This document shows positions 1 through 8,907 of a DNA stretch of 64,000 nucleotides, piece by piece. The notes below the pieces were generated by a model. That model was not told where the DNA came from. It did no database searches and worked only from the letters and a program-made list of their open reading frames with translations. Source of the DNA: Curtobacterium sp. VKM Ac-1393 (GTDB taxonomy: Bacteria > Actinomycetota > Actinomycetes > Actinomycetales > Microbacteriaceae); the NCBI RefSeq assembly GCF_015350995.1, contig NZ_JADKRW010000002.1, positions 434,001 through 498,000 on the forward strand, in the 5' to 3' direction. The translations under genes were made by a program, and so were the position numbers. Each line of letters starts with the position of its first letter. Within the stretch, counting starts at the first letter, position 1.

Positions 1-1044
1 GCGGACCTCGAGGAACTGACCCCGTCGACCCTGAACCTCGACATCGCGTTCCTCACCCCGCGCACCATCGATGCCGCACACGCGCTCGGGCTGCGGGTCT
101 CCGTCTGGACCGTCGACGAAGCCGAACCGGCCCTGTGGGCGGCACGGCTCGGCGTCGACTCGATCACCACGAACGACGTCGGCGCGATCGGTGCCGCGCT
201 GTCGTCGGCGGAGCGGGACGGCTGGCCGGAACGGGACCGCGAACCGACCGAGACCGAGGTCGCCTCGCGCGCCCAGGCCCTGGCGCACCGCATCGCGCAC
301 GAGGTCATCGCGTTCACCCGCGAGCACCCCGTCAGCGAGGTGCACACGAAGGCGAACCCCGCGGACCTCGTCACCGACGTGGACCGTCTGGTCGAACAGC
401 ACGTCCGGTCCCGCGTCCGGATGGCGTTCCCGACGCACGGCTTCACCGGCGAGGAGTACGGCGACGCCCCCGGCGACCGGCACCGCTGGTACCTGGACCC
501 CGTCGACGGCACCACGAACCTGGCGAACGGCGTCCCCTGGACCTCGATGTCGCTCTGCCTGACCCGCGGTGGCCGTCCGCTCGTCGGGGTCGTCGCCGAC
601 CCGTGGCGGGGCGAGGTCCTCGAGGCCCGGCGCGGACGCGGTGCCACCCTGCGCGACCGTCCGCTCCGGTTGGACGACACTCCTCGTCCGCTCGCCGGTG
701 CCGTCGTCGGCACGGAGCTCGACGGGCACCGGCCGTGGCCCGGGTTCGGTGCGTTCCTCGACGCCCTGGCCGACCGGTCGTGCACACTGCGGGTGCAGGG
801 ATCCGGCACGTTGACCATCGCGCAGGTCGCGGCCGGACGAGGGATCGGCGGGTGTGTGTCGGCGTTCAACCCGGTCGACCACGGGGCAGCCGTGTTGCTC
901 GTGCACGAGGCGGGCGGGGTCGTGCTGACCCGTTCCGGTCCGGTCGAGGGCTTCCCGCCGGTGGGCGAGCCGTTCCTCGTGGCGCACCCCGGCGCGGCCG
1001 ACGAGCTGCACGCGGTGTGGACGGCGGCGCTCGGCGCGGGGTGA
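1..1044 (+). CDS. GDPD-inositol monophosphatase fusion protein, 5' truncated by window edge
   Basis: The frame is open from the first base, so the start lies upstream. Residues 1 to about 58 look like the last strand-helix unit of a glycerophosphodiester phosphodiesterase barrel (VSVWTVDE, then GVDSITTND). After a short linker an inositol-monophosphatase-type domain follows: DLVTDVD near residue 122, GEEYGD near 150, DPVDGTTN near 167 (the metal/phosphate motif), and VDHGAAVLLVHEAGG near 290 where most relatives have a WDxAAG block. No stop and no ribosome site separates the halves; a GTG at 340 would cut into the phosphatase helix. Known families hydrolyse glycerophosphodiesters and sugar or inositol phosphates; joint action on phosphatidylinositol breakdown products is inference. 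The catalytic half of the GDPD domain is outside the window. Confidence 0.85.
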   Translation, partial: ADLEELTPSTLNLDIAFLTPRTIDAAHALGLRVSVWTVDEAEPALWAARLGVDSITTNDVGAIGAALSSAERDGWPERDREPTETEVASRAQALAHRIAHEVIAFTREHPVSEVHTKANPADLVTDVDRLVEQHVRSRVRMAFPTHGFTGEEYGDAPGDRHRWYLDPVDGTTNLANGVPWTSMSLCLTRGGRPLVGVVADPWRGEVLEARRGRGATLRDRPLRLDDTPRPLAGAVVGTELDGHRPWPGFGAFLDALADRSCTLRVQGSGTLTIAQVAAGRGIGGCVSAFNPVDHGAAVLLVHEAGGVVLTRSGPVEGFPPVGEPFLVAHPGAADELHAVWTAALGAG

Positions 1045-1330
1045 GTGGCGGCGGGACGCTGGCGCGGCCGCGCACGGTGCGTGGTCTGCGATCTGGTGCG
1101 GCGTTGTCCGCTGGGTGCGGCGCTGTGGGCGCGCACGGTGCTGCCAACCCGGCACGGGTTGTGCAGGTGCGCACGGTGCGGACTGGAGGCGCGAGGCGGG
1201 GTCGGCGCGGGCGCGACGGCGCTCGGCTGACTCTGAGCGGGCGTTCAGTCAGCGGCCGACGTGGCTCCCTAGGGTGACAGTCCACGGCTGGTCCGACCGG
1301 ATCGACCGTGCCCTCGAAGGAGCATCGACC
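1045..1330. other. Intergenic gap with short repeats
   Basis: There is no convincing gene in these 286 bases. The 11-mer GCGCACGGTGC recurs three times (near 1070, 1130 and 1168), and a 7-bp-stem hairpin (CAACCCG, loop GCA, CGGGTTG) sits at 1145-1161 and could end the upstream transcript. The promoter of the next gene should lie in the last 100 bases, but I cannot place it with confidence. Confidence 0.5.
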
Positions 1331-2125
1331 ATGGGATTCCTCGACCGCCTGCTCGGACGTCCGGACCGCGACCGCACCGATGGCGTGCAGCAGTACGACG
1401 CGCAGCAGAACCAGTGGGGGCAGCCGCAGCGGCCGCAGCAGCAGGGCTACCAGTACGGCCAGCAGTCGTACCAGCAGCCCGTGCCGGTGCCGGCGTCCTC
1501 CGGGTCCGCGTCCTCCGGACCCGCCGCGACGACCGACGACGAGCGCGCAGTCGAGCGGTACCGCTACCTGCTCCGCACGGCCCCGCCGGAGCGCATCGAA
1601 GAGGTGCACGCCGAGGCGTTCGCGAAGCTGACCGACGAGCAGCGCCGCATGGTCTACGACGAGTTCACCCGCACGGCGCCTCCCGGCGAGGCCCCTCGTG
1701 GCGACGACCCGCGCTCGCTCGCACAGTCGGCGACCCGCTCCGAGATCCGCCAGCCCGGCTTCATGGAGCGGTCGCTCGGTGGCGTCGGTGGCGGTCGCGG
1801 CGGCTTCGGCGGTGGTGGTGGCCAGCGCGGCGGTCCGTCGTTCGGCAGCATGATCGGCGCCTCGATCCTCGGCACCTTGGCCGGCTACGTCATCGGATCG
1901 GCGATCATGAGCGCCTTCCTGCCGGACCCCGGATCGTTCGATGGCGGTACAGACGCTGCGGGTGACGGCGGTTCGGAGGACACTGGGAGCGATTCCGGTG
2001 ACGGCGGTGCGGCCGACGGTGGCGCGTCCGATGGCGGCGGGGTCGAGAGTGCGGGCTGGGGCGACAGCGGATCCGACTTCGGCGGTGGCTTCAGCGACTT
2101 CGGTGGTGGTGACTTCGACGTCTGA
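1331..2125 (+). CDS. Glycine-rich single-pass membrane protein, unrecognised family
   Basis: 264 residues. The ATG has AAGGAG nine bases upstream, which fixes the start. The N-terminus is Gln-rich (QQNQWGQPQRPQQQGYQYGQQ-like, residues 17-45). A charged helical domain at about 65-145 contains DERAVERYRYLLRTAPPERI. A Gly-rich stretch follows, then one hydrophobic segment (GASILGTLAGYVIGSAIMSAF, about 176-197) and a long Gly/Asp/Ser tail ending GGGDFDV. This suggests an anchored protein with a disordered acidic tail on one side. I do not recognise a catalytic motif or a named family. It stands alone, 57 bases before the ABC exporter pair, and could be co-transcribed with it. Confidence 0.8.
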   Translation: MGFLDRLLGRPDRDRTDGVQQYDAQQNQWGQPQRPQQQGYQYGQQSYQQPVPVPASSGSASSGPAATTDDERAVERYRYLLRTAPPERIEEVHAEAFAKLTDEQRRMVYDEFTRTAPPGEAPRGDDPRSLAQSATRSEIRQPGFMERSLGGVGGGRGGFGGGGGQRGGPSFGSMIGASILGTLAGYVIGSAIMSAFLPDPGSFDGGTDAAGDGGSEDTGSDSGDGGAADGGASDGGGVESAGWGDSGSDFGGGFSDFGGGDFDV

Positions 2126-2182
2126 GTGACGTCCGTCGCTCCACCGGACCCGGGTACCCACCGCGTCCGACGAAGGAGCGAC

Positions 2183-3184
2183 ATGGCCATCATCGAAGCC
2201 TCCGGGCTGACCAAGACCTACAAGTCGAAGTCCGGGCCGGTGCACGCGCTGGCCGGACTCGACCTGTCCGTCCCGCAGGGCACCGTGAAGGCGCTGCTCG
2301 GCCCGAACGGCTCGGGCAAGACCACGACCGTGAAGGTGCTGACCACCCTCATCACCCCGGACGAGGGGACGGCCACGATCGACGGCATCGACGTGATCGC
2401 CGATCCGCAGGCCACCCGGCGGTCCATCGGGGTGTCCGGGCAGTACGCCGCGGTCGACGAGAACCTGACCGGGTTCGAGAACCTCGAGATGATCGGACGG
2501 CTCTACCACCTGGGCCGGAAGACCTCGCGTGATCGCGCCCGTGAGCTCATCGAGGTGTTCGACCTGGCCGAGGCCGGCGACCGCCCAGTGAAGGGCTTCT
2601 CCGGCGGCATGCGACGCCGGATCGACCTCGCCGGCGCGCTCGTGATGAACCCGCGCGTGCTCTTCCTCGACGAACCGACCACGGGCCTCGACCCGCGCAG
2701 CCGGCTCGCGCTCTGGGGCATCATCGAGAGCCTGGTGGCCGAGGGCGCGACCGTCCTGCTCACCACCCAGTACCTGGAAGAGGCCGACCGGCTCGCCGAT
2801 GACATCGCGGTCATCGACGACGGCCGGGTCATCGCCGAGGGCACCGCCGACCACCTCAAGGCACAGGTCGGCGGCCACCGGGTCGTCGTGACCCTGGTGC
2901 ACGAGACCGACGGCGACGCCGCGACGACCGTCCTGCGGCGCTACGGCGTCGGTGACGTCGAGGTGTCCGGTGACGGCCGGACCCACGCCATCGCGGTCGA
3001 GGCCGGGCCCACCGCCCTGCAGCGGGTGCTCGCCGACCTGGGTGACGCGGGTGTCGAGCTCCACGACGCCGGCATGCGCCGACCAACCCTGGACGACGTG
3101 TTCCTGCGGCTCACCGGCCACGCCGCGACCGAGGACGAGACCGACGGAGCCGCCACCACCAAGCAGAAGGAGGCGGCCCGATGA
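2183..3184 (+). CDS. DrrA-type ABC transporter ATP-binding protein
   Basis: 333 residues, the usual size for the DrrA family (daunorubicin-resistance exporter ATPases). Walker A is GPNGSGKTT, the signature is FSGGMRRRIDLA and Walker B is VLFLDEPTTGLD, followed by the switch region TTQYLEEAD. The C-terminal ~100 residues are the extra regulatory domain typical of this family. The ATG at 2183 was preferred over an upstream GTG because GAAGGAG lies 4-10 bases before it. Its stop overlaps the permease start by four bases (ATGA), so the two are translationally coupled. Known relatives drive efflux of drugs or lipid-like molecules; the substrate here cannot be read from sequence. Confidence 0.93.
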   Translation: MAIIEASGLTKTYKSKSGPVHALAGLDLSVPQGTVKALLGPNGSGKTTTVKVLTTLITPDEGTATIDGIDVIADPQATRRSIGVSGQYAAVDENLTGFENLEMIGRLYHLGRKTSRDRARELIEVFDLAEAGDRPVKGFSGGMRRRIDLAGALVMNPRVLFLDEPTTGLDPRSRLALWGIIESLVAEGATVLLTTQYLEEADRLADDIAVIDDGRVIAEGTADHLKAQVGGHRVVVTLVHETDGDAATTVLRRYGVGDVEVSGDGRTHAIAVEAGPTALQRVLADLGDAGVELHDAGMRRPTLDDVFLRLTGHAATEDETDGAATTKQKEAAR

Positions 3185-4029
3185 CCGCCACGACCGTCGC
3201 ACCGGGCCGGCAGCTGCCCGTCGTCGTCACCTCGCCCCTGGCGATCTGGTTCGAGGACGGCTGGACCGTCACCAAGCGGAACCTCATCAAGATCAAGCGG
3301 TCACCGGACATGCTCGTGTTCGCGGTGCTGCAGCCGATCATGTTCGTCCTGCTCTTCAGCCAGGTCTACGGCGGCGCGATCGCGGTCGCGGGCACCGATT
3401 ACACGCAGTTCCTGATGGCGGGCATCTTCGCGCAGACCGTCGTGTTCGGCGCCACGTTCTCCGGATCCGCGATGGCGCAGGACCTGAAGGAAGGCCTGAT
3501 CGACCGGTTCCGCACGCTGCCGATGTCGGCGTCAGCGGTCCTCGTCGGCCGGACCAACTCCGACCTCGTGCTCAACTCGATCTCGATGGCGATCATGATG
3601 CTCACCGGACTGGCCGTCGGGTGGCGGGTCAACTCGTCGCCGCTCGAGTTCCTGGCTGGCATCGCCCTGCTGTTGCTGTTCAGCTACGCGTTCAGCTGGG
3701 TGATGGCGCTGCTCGGCATGAGCGTGAAGACGCCGGAGGTGATCAACAACGCGTCGTTCATGATCCTGTTCCCGCTGACGTTCATCTCGAACGCCTTCGT
3801 CCCGAGCGACACGCTGCCGCTGGTGCTGCGGGTCTTCGCCGAGTGGAACCCGGTGTCGTCGCTGGTGCAGGCGGCGCGCGAGCTGTTCGGCAACGTCGGG
3901 TCCGCCCCGGTGCCGGACATCTGGACGATGCAGCACCCGATCGTGACGGTGCTGATCGGGATCGCCGTGATGCTCGTGGTGTTCGTGCCCTGGGCCGTGA
4001 ACAAGTACACACGCATCAGCGCGAAGTAG
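3181..4029 (+). CDS. DrrB-type ABC-2 transporter permease
   Basis: 282 residues with about six hydrophobic segments. The first follows an amphipathic N-terminus containing a TKRNLIKIKRSPDM motif typical of ABC-2 permeases next to the coupling helix. The segment around 85-105 (FSGSAMAQDLKEGLIDRFRTL) carries the conserved EGxxDRFR element of the DrrB family. It pairs with the upstream ATPase by a 4-bp overlap; together they would form an export complex in the cytoplasmic membrane. There is no adjacent regulator or biosynthetic gene, so the exported compound is unknown. Confidence 0.93.
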   Translation: MTATTVAPGRQLPVVVTSPLAIWFEDGWTVTKRNLIKIKRSPDMLVFAVLQPIMFVLLFSQVYGGAIAVAGTDYTQFLMAGIFAQTVVFGATFSGSAMAQDLKEGLIDRFRTLPMSASAVLVGRTNSDLVLNSISMAIMMLTGLAVGWRVNSSPLEFLAGIALLLLFSYAFSWVMALLGMSVKTPEVINNASFMILFPLTFISNAFVPSDTLPLVLRVFAEWNPVSSLVQAARELFGNVGSAPVPDIWTMQHPIVTVLIGIAVMLVVFVPWAVNKYTRISAK

Positions 4030-4080
4030 CAGTCGTCCACAGGTGCCGCCAGGGTGCGCGCGGGCGACACCCGGACCGCT

Positions 4081-4086
4081 TAGCAT
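4081..4086 (+). promoter_or_regulatory. Candidate -10 (TAGCAT) for a leaderless transcript
   Basis: TAGCAT followed by seven bases and then GTG at 4094, the first codon of the seven-codon mini-frame before the permease gene. Transcription would then start at or next to that GTG. Confidence 0.5.
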
Positions 4087-4087
4087 C

Positions 4088-4127
4088 GTCCTCGTGACCA
4101 CGACAGAGTCCTCGTGACCGCGACAGA
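4088..4127 (+). repeat. 20-bp tandem duplication at a permease start
   Basis: Two 20-bp copies (4088-4107 and 4108-4127) differ at one base. Each carries GTGACC, so there are two GTG codons 20 bases apart in different frames. The first opens a seven-codon frame ending in TGA at 4115-4117, which overlaps the second GTG, the start of the permease. Confidence 0.85.
4094..4117 (+). CDS. Possible seven-codon leader peptide before the APC permease
   Basis: The frame reads V-T-T-T-E-S-S-stop. Its TGA overlaps the GTG of the following permease by two bases, a layout that would couple translation of the two. It exists because of the 20-bp duplication; it may equally be the relict of an older start site. 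No regulatory function is shown by the sequence. Confidence 0.3.
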   Translation: MTTTESS

Positions 4128-6099
4128 CGCCGAGCGGGCCGCCCAGCGCGACGCCACGGAGCCAGCCCTCGACCGCAGCACCCGACTGCGTCGCTGGATG
4201 CTGCAGGGCGCCCACCAAGGGGCGTCCCACCAGGGACCGCACCAGGTCGAGGTCGAGAAGACCCACTCGTGGTGGCGGGTCATGTGCCTGACCGGTGTCG
4301 ACTACTTCTCGACCCTCGGGTACCAGCCGGCGATCGCCGCGCTCGCAGCCGGGCTGCTGTCACCGATCGCGACCATCGTGCTCGTGCTCGTCACGCTCTT
4401 CGGGGCGCTGCCCGTGTACCGCCGGGTCGCGAGCGACAGCTTCCGGGGCGCCGGCTCGATCATGATGCTCGAGAAACTGCTGCCGTGGTGGGCCGGCAAG
4501 CTCCTGGTGCTCGTCCTGCTCGGGTTCGCCGTCACCGACTTCATGATCACGATGACCCTGTCGGCGGCGGACGCCACGGCGCACATCGCCGAGAACCCGT
4601 ACACGCCGCACTGGTTCACCGAGATCCCGGTGCCCCTCACGCTCGCGCTGCTCCTGTTGCTCGGCCTGGTGTTCCTCCGCGGGTTCAAGGAGGCGATCGG
4701 CATCGCCGTGGGGCTCGTCGCGGTGTTCCTCGCGCTGAACGCCGTCGTCGTCGTGGTCGCGCTCTGGCACGTCTTCGAGCACCCGATGGTCGCCAGCGAC
4801 TGGTGGTCCGGGCTGACCGCGCAGCACAGCAACCCGCTCGTGATGATCGGCATCGCACTCGTGGTGTTCCCGAAGCTCGCGCTCGGCCTGTCCGGGTTCG
4901 AGACCGGCGTCGCGGTGATGCCGCAGGTGCGGGGCGACGCGTCCGACGACACCAGTGCCCGACCCGAGGGACGGATCCGCGGCACGAAGCGGCTCCTGAC
5001 CGTCGCGGCCGTGATCATGAGCTCGTTCCTCATCACCTCGTCGATCGCGACGACGTTCCTCATCCCGCAGCACGAGTTCCAGCCGGGCGGCGGTGCGAAC
5101 GGCCGGGCCCTGGCGTTCCTGGCGCACCAGTACCTCGGTGGCGTGTTCGGCTCGATCTACGACTTCTCGACCGTCGCGATCCTGTGGTTCGCCGGTGCGA
5201 GCGCGATGGCCGGCCTGCTCAACCTGGTGCCGCGCTTCCTGCCCCGGTACGGCATGGCCCCGCAGTGGGCGCGGGCGACCCGGCCGCTCGTCATCATCTT
5301 CACGCTCATCGCCTTCCTGATCACGATCGTCTTCCGGGCCAACGTCGACGCGCAGGGTGGGGCCTACGCCACCGGCGTGCTCGTCCTGATCACCAGCGCC
5401 GCGGTCGCCGTCACCCTGTCGGCCCGGCGCAAGCAGCAGAAGAAGCGCACCGTCGCGTTCGGCATCATCTCCGTCGTGTTCGTCTACACCACCGTCGCGA
5501 ACGTCATCGAACGGCCGGACGGCGTCCGGATCGCCGCGATCTTCATCATCGCCATCGTCGTGGTGTCGCTCGTCTCGCGCGTTCGCCGGTCGTTCGAACT
5601 GCGGGCGTCGTCGATCGAGCTGGACGCCACAGCCCGGCAGTTCGTCGAGGCCGATGCCGACCAGTTCAGCTCGGTGTGCATCATCGCGAACGAACCGGGT
5701 GCCGGCACCGCCGAGGCGTACCGGGCGAAGGGCCGCGAGGAACGCCGTGACTCCGGCATCCCGGCACGGGTCCCGACGATGTTCCTCGAGGTCCTGCCCG
5801 CCGACTCGTCCGACTTCGAGGAGGACCTGCTGGTCGAGGGGCACGTCGTGCACGGGCACCGCGTGCTCCGGGTGCGGTCGGGCAACGTGCCGAACACCAT
5901 CGCCTCGACGCTGCTCGCGATCCGTGACACCGCGGGCGTCGTCCCGAGCATCTACTTCGAGTGGAACGAGGGCAGCCCGATCCGGAACGCCCTGCGGTTC
6001 GTGTTCACCGGTGTCGGCGACGTCGCACCCGTGACGCGCGAGGTCCTGCGCGAAGCCGAACCCGACGTCCACCGCCGCCCGTCCATCCACGTCTCGTGA
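4114..6099 (+). CDS. APC-superfamily permease (amino acid transporter-like)
   Basis: 661 residues. After a cytosolic N-terminus of about 50 residues there are roughly 12 hydrophobic segments between 55 and 500, beginning [20 protein letters not shown], a pattern seen in large APC/KUP-like permeases. The C-terminal ~150 residues are soluble and contain no motif I can name. The GTG start follows from the frame; there is no Shine-Dalgarno, and the start lies within a 20-bp duplication. The stop overlaps the next transporter gene (GTGA), suggesting joint translation. The family imports amino acids or related cations with protons; the substrate is unassigned. Confidence 0.85.
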   Translation: MTATDAERAAQRDATEPALDRSTRLRRWMLQGAHQGASHQGPHQVEVEKTHSWWRVMCLTGVDYFSTLGYQPAIAALAAGLLSPIATIVLVLVTLFGALPVYRRVASDSFRGAGSIMMLEKLLPWWAGKLLVLVLLGFAVTDFMITMTLSAADATAHIAENPYTPHWFTEIPVPLTLALLLLLGLVFLRGFKEAIGIAVGLVAVFLALNAVVVVVALWHVFEHPMVASDWWSGLTAQHSNPLVMIGIALVVFPKLALGLSGFETGVAVMPQVRGDASDDTSARPEGRIRGTKRLLTVAAVIMSSFLITSSIATTFLIPQHEFQPGGGANGRALAFLAHQYLGGVFGSIYDFSTVAILWFAGASAMAGLLNLVPRFLPRYGMAPQWARATRPLVIIFTLIAFLITIVFRANVDAQGGAYATGVLVLITSAAVAVTLSARRKQQKKRTVAFGIISVVFVYTTVANVIERPDGVRIAAIFIIAIVVVSLVSRVRRSFELRASSIELDATARQFVEADADQFSSVCIIANEPGAGTAEAYRAKGREERRDSGIPARVPTMFLEVLPADSSDFEEDLLVEGHVVHGHRVLRVRSGNVPNTIASTLLAIRDTAGVVPSIYFEWNEGSPIRNALRFVFTGVGDVAPVTREVLREAEPDVHRRPSIHVS

Positions 6100-7064
6100 C
6101 GGTGTCCGCGGGCCCCCGCGGCACACCGGCCCCGGTCGGCGGACTCGCCGCCGTCGTGGTCGCCGCGGCTGTGTGGGGGACCACGGGCACCGCGACGCAC
6201 TTCGCCCCGGGGGTACCCGCGTTCGTGTTCGGCGCGGTCACCTTCGGGATCGGCGGCCTGGTGCTCGCCGCCGTGGCCGGCCGCGGGACCGTCCGAGCCG
6301 TCGCCGAACGGCGCACCCGGGGCTGGGCGCTCCTCGGTGCCGCCGCACTCGTGGTCTACGCGGTCGCCTTCTACGCCGCCCTCGCCGACGCCGGTGTCTC
6401 GCTCGGCACCACCATCGCCATCGGGTCGTCGCCCGTGTTCGCCGGACTGGTCGAGTGGGTGTCGGACAGGAGGCCCGTCACGAGCAGGTGGGTCGTCGCC
6501 ACCCTGGTGAGCGTGGCCGGCATGGTCGTCGTGACGCTGGCGCGCTCGGAGCACGGCGGTGGTGGGGGAGCACTCGCGCTCGGGATCGCCAGTGCCCTGC
6601 TCGCCGGGCTGACCTACGCGCTGTACTCGTGGGCGGTGGCACGGGGGCTGCACGCGGCGGCCGGGACGGTGTCGGAGCCGGGCGGCCCGGGTGCGGAAGC
6701 CGTGGCAGCCGGGCTACCGAACGGCCGCGGGCTGGTCGGCGCCGTGTTCGGGCTCGCTGCAGTGCCGCTCGTCGTGCTCGTGTTCGTCGCCGGAGCGCCG
6801 TTCCTCGGCGACGCGGGCAACTGGCCGGTGTTCCTGTACCTGGCCGTGGTGCCGACCGTGCTCGGCCACTCGCTGTACGCCGTCGGCCTACGGTCGGTCG
6901 GGGCCTCGGTCGCGACGCTGGTGTCGTTGCTCGAGCCGGTGATCGCCGCGGTGCTGGCGGTCCTGGTGGTGGGGGAGCACCTCGGAGCGGCGGGGTGGGG
7001 TGGCATCACGCTCGTGGTGGTCGGGCTCGCCGTGCTGGCGCTCCCGGGGCGACGCCGGCGCTGA
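6096..7064 (+). CDS. EamA/DMT-superfamily transporter
   Basis: 322 residues with ten hydrophobic segments arranged as two five-helix repeats, each opening with an AAxWG-like element ([15 protein letters not shown] in the first) and ending with the LxEPV motif ([18 protein letters not shown]), classic for EamA proteins. The GTG start overlaps the permease stop; GTG at 6102 is an alternative two codons in. EamA proteins export metabolites or amino acids. Coupling to the APC permease may mean import and export of related compounds, but that is inference. Confidence 0.9.
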   Translation: MTVSAGPRGTPAPVGGLAAVVVAAAVWGTTGTATHFAPGVPAFVFGAVTFGIGGLVLAAVAGRGTVRAVAERRTRGWALLGAAALVVYAVAFYAALADAGVSLGTTIAIGSSPVFAGLVEWVSDRRPVTSRWVVATLVSVAGMVVVTLARSEHGGGGGALALGIASALLAGLTYALYSWAVARGLHAAAGTVSEPGGPGAEAVAAGLPNGRGLVGAVFGLAAVPLVVLVFVAGAPFLGDAGNWPVFLYLAVVPTVLGHSLYAVGLRSVGASVATLVSLLEPVIAAVLAVLVVGEHLGAAGWGGITLVVVGLAVLALPGRRRR

Positions 7065-7094
7065 CGTGGGTCTGGGCTGCCCCGTGCCCGTGCC

Positions 7095-7108
7095 CGTGCC
7101 CGGGCACG
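7095..7108. terminator. Weak palindrome between convergent genes
   Basis: CGTGCCCGGGCACG forms a short self-complementary site and is preceded by three CCCGTG repeats. It lies between the convergent EamA and acyl-CoA ligase genes and could serve both strands, though it lacks a T-run. Confidence 0.35.
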
Positions 7109-7115
7109 CCGTCGG

Positions 7116-8801
7116 TCAGTCGTCGGCGAGGATCTGGTCCCGCACCTTCCGCCGCAGCACCTTGCCGATCATCGAGCGCGGCAGGTCCTCGACCACCACG
7201 ACCCGGCGCGGCACCTTGTAGGCCGCCAGCTGGTCGCGCGCCCACGCCCGGAGTGCTGCGGCGTCGAAGGACGACGGGTCCTTCGGCACGACCGCGGCGA
7301 CGACCTGCTCGTTGCCGGCTTGCGTGATGCCGACGACCGCGACCTCCTTGACGCTGGGGTGCTTGAGCAGGGCGTCCTCGACCTCGGACGGCGAGACGTT
7401 GAAGCCACCCGTGATGATGAGCTCCTTGAGGCGGTCGACGATCCGGACGTACCCGTCGGCGCCGATCGCCACGATGTCGCCGGTCCGGAACCAGCCGTCG
7501 GGCGTGAAGACCTCGTCCGTGGCCTCGGCCTTGCCCCAGTAGCCGCGGAACACCTGCGGGCCGCGCACCTGCAGCTCGCCGGACTCGTCGACGCCGAGCA
7601 CCTTCGTGCTGTCGTCGGGGTCGACCACACGGGCCTCGGTGGAGGACAACGGCAGACCGATCGAGCCGAGGCGACGCTCCGGGGACACCGGGTTGGCCAT
7701 CAGCACCGGGGAGCACTCCGACAGCCCGTAGCCCTCGACCAGGTACCCGCCGGTCCGGGCCTCCCACGGTTCGACGATGTCCTGCGACAGCGGCATGGCG
7801 CCCGAGATGCCGATCTCGATGCCCTCGAGCGACACCTTCGCCGAGTCGGCTGCGTGCTGCAGTCGGGCGTAGATCGGCGGCACGGCCGGCAGGAACGTCG
7901 GCGGGTGCTTCTTGATCGCGGTGAGCACGAGCGCCGGGTCGAACGTCGGGAACAGCACGAGCCGCGAGGCCATGCTCATCGCGAAGGTCAGGCACAGCGT
8001 GAGGCCGTAGGCGTGGAACATCGGCAGCACCGCGTACACGACGTTGTCGCCGCGTCGGATCTGCGGCACCCAAGCCCGGGCCTGTGCGGCGTTCGCCAAC
8101 AGGTTCCGGTGCGTGAGCACGGCGCCCTTCGGCGTGCCGGTCGTGCCCGAGGTGTACTGGATCAGGGCGATGTCGTCCGTGGACGGGCGCGGGTGCCGCT
8201 TCGACAGCTTGCGGGTGCCGACGAGGTCGTCCCACTTCGTCGTGCCGCGCACCGGGGTGGTGAGCTTCGCGCGCGATTCGCGGGCCTTCGCCACCGGCAG
8301 GGCCAGGGCGATCCGGGTGGTGCGGGGCATCGCGCGGGTCAGGTCGACGGACACGATCGCGTCGAGCGCCACGTCGGCGGGGAAGTCCTGCAGCGTCGCG
8401 ACGGACTTGTCCCAGGCGATCGCGACCTTCGCGCCGTGGTCCTCGAACTGGTGCCGGAGCTCGCGCGGCGTGTAGAGCGGGTTGTGCTCGACCACGATCC
8501 CGCCGAGACGCAGGACGGCGTAGAACGCCACGATGTGCTGCGGGCAGTTCGGCAGCACGATGGCCACGCGGTCGCCGGCACCGACACCGAGCTTGCGCAG
8601 CCCGTTCGCCGCGCGGAGGATCTGCTCCTGCAGGTCTGCGTAGCTCGTGGTCCGCTTGAAGAACTCGAGCGCGACCCGGCCCGGGAACCGGCGTGCGGAT
8701 TCCTCGACCAGGTCGAACAGGGAACCGTGTTGTTCCTCGATGTCGTGCGGGACCCCCGGGGCGTACGAGGCAAGCCAGGGACGAGGCGTGTCGATGCTCA
8801 C
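7116..8801 (-). CDS. fadD: Long-chain acyl-CoA synthetase
   Basis: 561 residues, typical length. It carries the adenylate-forming core motifs in order: YTSGTTGTPKGAVLTHRN (A3), GYGLSECSPV (A5), GWFRTGDI (A7), KELIITGGFNVSPSEVE (A8) and GKVLRR (A10, with the catalytic Lys). The enzyme activates fatty acids with ATP and CoA in the cytoplasm. The GTG start at 8801 was chosen because the domain begins a few residues later (PRPWLASYAPGVPHDIEEQ) and TAGGTT lies 13 bases before it, suggesting a leaderless mRNA; the longer open frame upstream is the antisense of the divergent gene. The exact chain length used is not visible. Confidence 0.93.
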   Translation of the reverse strand: MSIDTPRPWLASYAPGVPHDIEEQHGSLFDLVEESARRFPGRVALEFFKRTTSYADLQEQILRAANGLRKLGVGAGDRVAIVLPNCPQHIVAFYAVLRLGGIVVEHNPLYTPRELRHQFEDHGAKVAIAWDKSVATLQDFPADVALDAIVSVDLTRAMPRTTRIALALPVAKARESRAKLTTPVRGTTKWDDLVGTRKLSKRHPRPSTDDIALIQYTSGTTGTPKGAVLTHRNLLANAAQARAWVPQIRRGDNVVYAVLPMFHAYGLTLCLTFAMSMASRLVLFPTFDPALVLTAIKKHPPTFLPAVPPIYARLQHAADSAKVSLEGIEIGISGAMPLSQDIVEPWEARTGGYLVEGYGLSECSPVLMANPVSPERRLGSIGLPLSSTEARVVDPDDSTKVLGVDESGELQVRGPQVFRGYWGKAEATDEVFTPDGWFRTGDIVAIGADGYVRIVDRLKELIITGGFNVSPSEVEDALLKHPSVKEVAVVGITQAGNEQVVAAVVPKDPSSFDAAALRAWARDQLAAYKVPRRVVVVEDLPRSMIGKVLRRKVRDQILADD

Positions 8802-8808
8802 GCGACCA

Positions 8809-8814
8809 AACCTA
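8809..8814 (-). promoter_or_regulatory. Candidate -10 (TAGGTT) of fadD
   Basis: Read on the minus strand: TAGGTT, seven bases, GTG. The initiation codon would be at or within a base of the transcript 5' end. Confidence 0.55.
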
Positions 8815-8907
8815 GCGGGCCACCCCCGGGCCCGCTGGGAGGCGTCCGTCACGACCGGGGTGCACGAAGCCGAGCGCGTTCCCAGGGGGCGGACGGACGA
8901 TGACGCC

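Noticed and set aside
1045..1230. Small Cys/Arg-rich protein directly after the phosphatase gene
   Set aside because: No ribosome site; its bases are a GCGCACGGTGC repeat and a hairpin, and its composition is that of random high-GC sequence.
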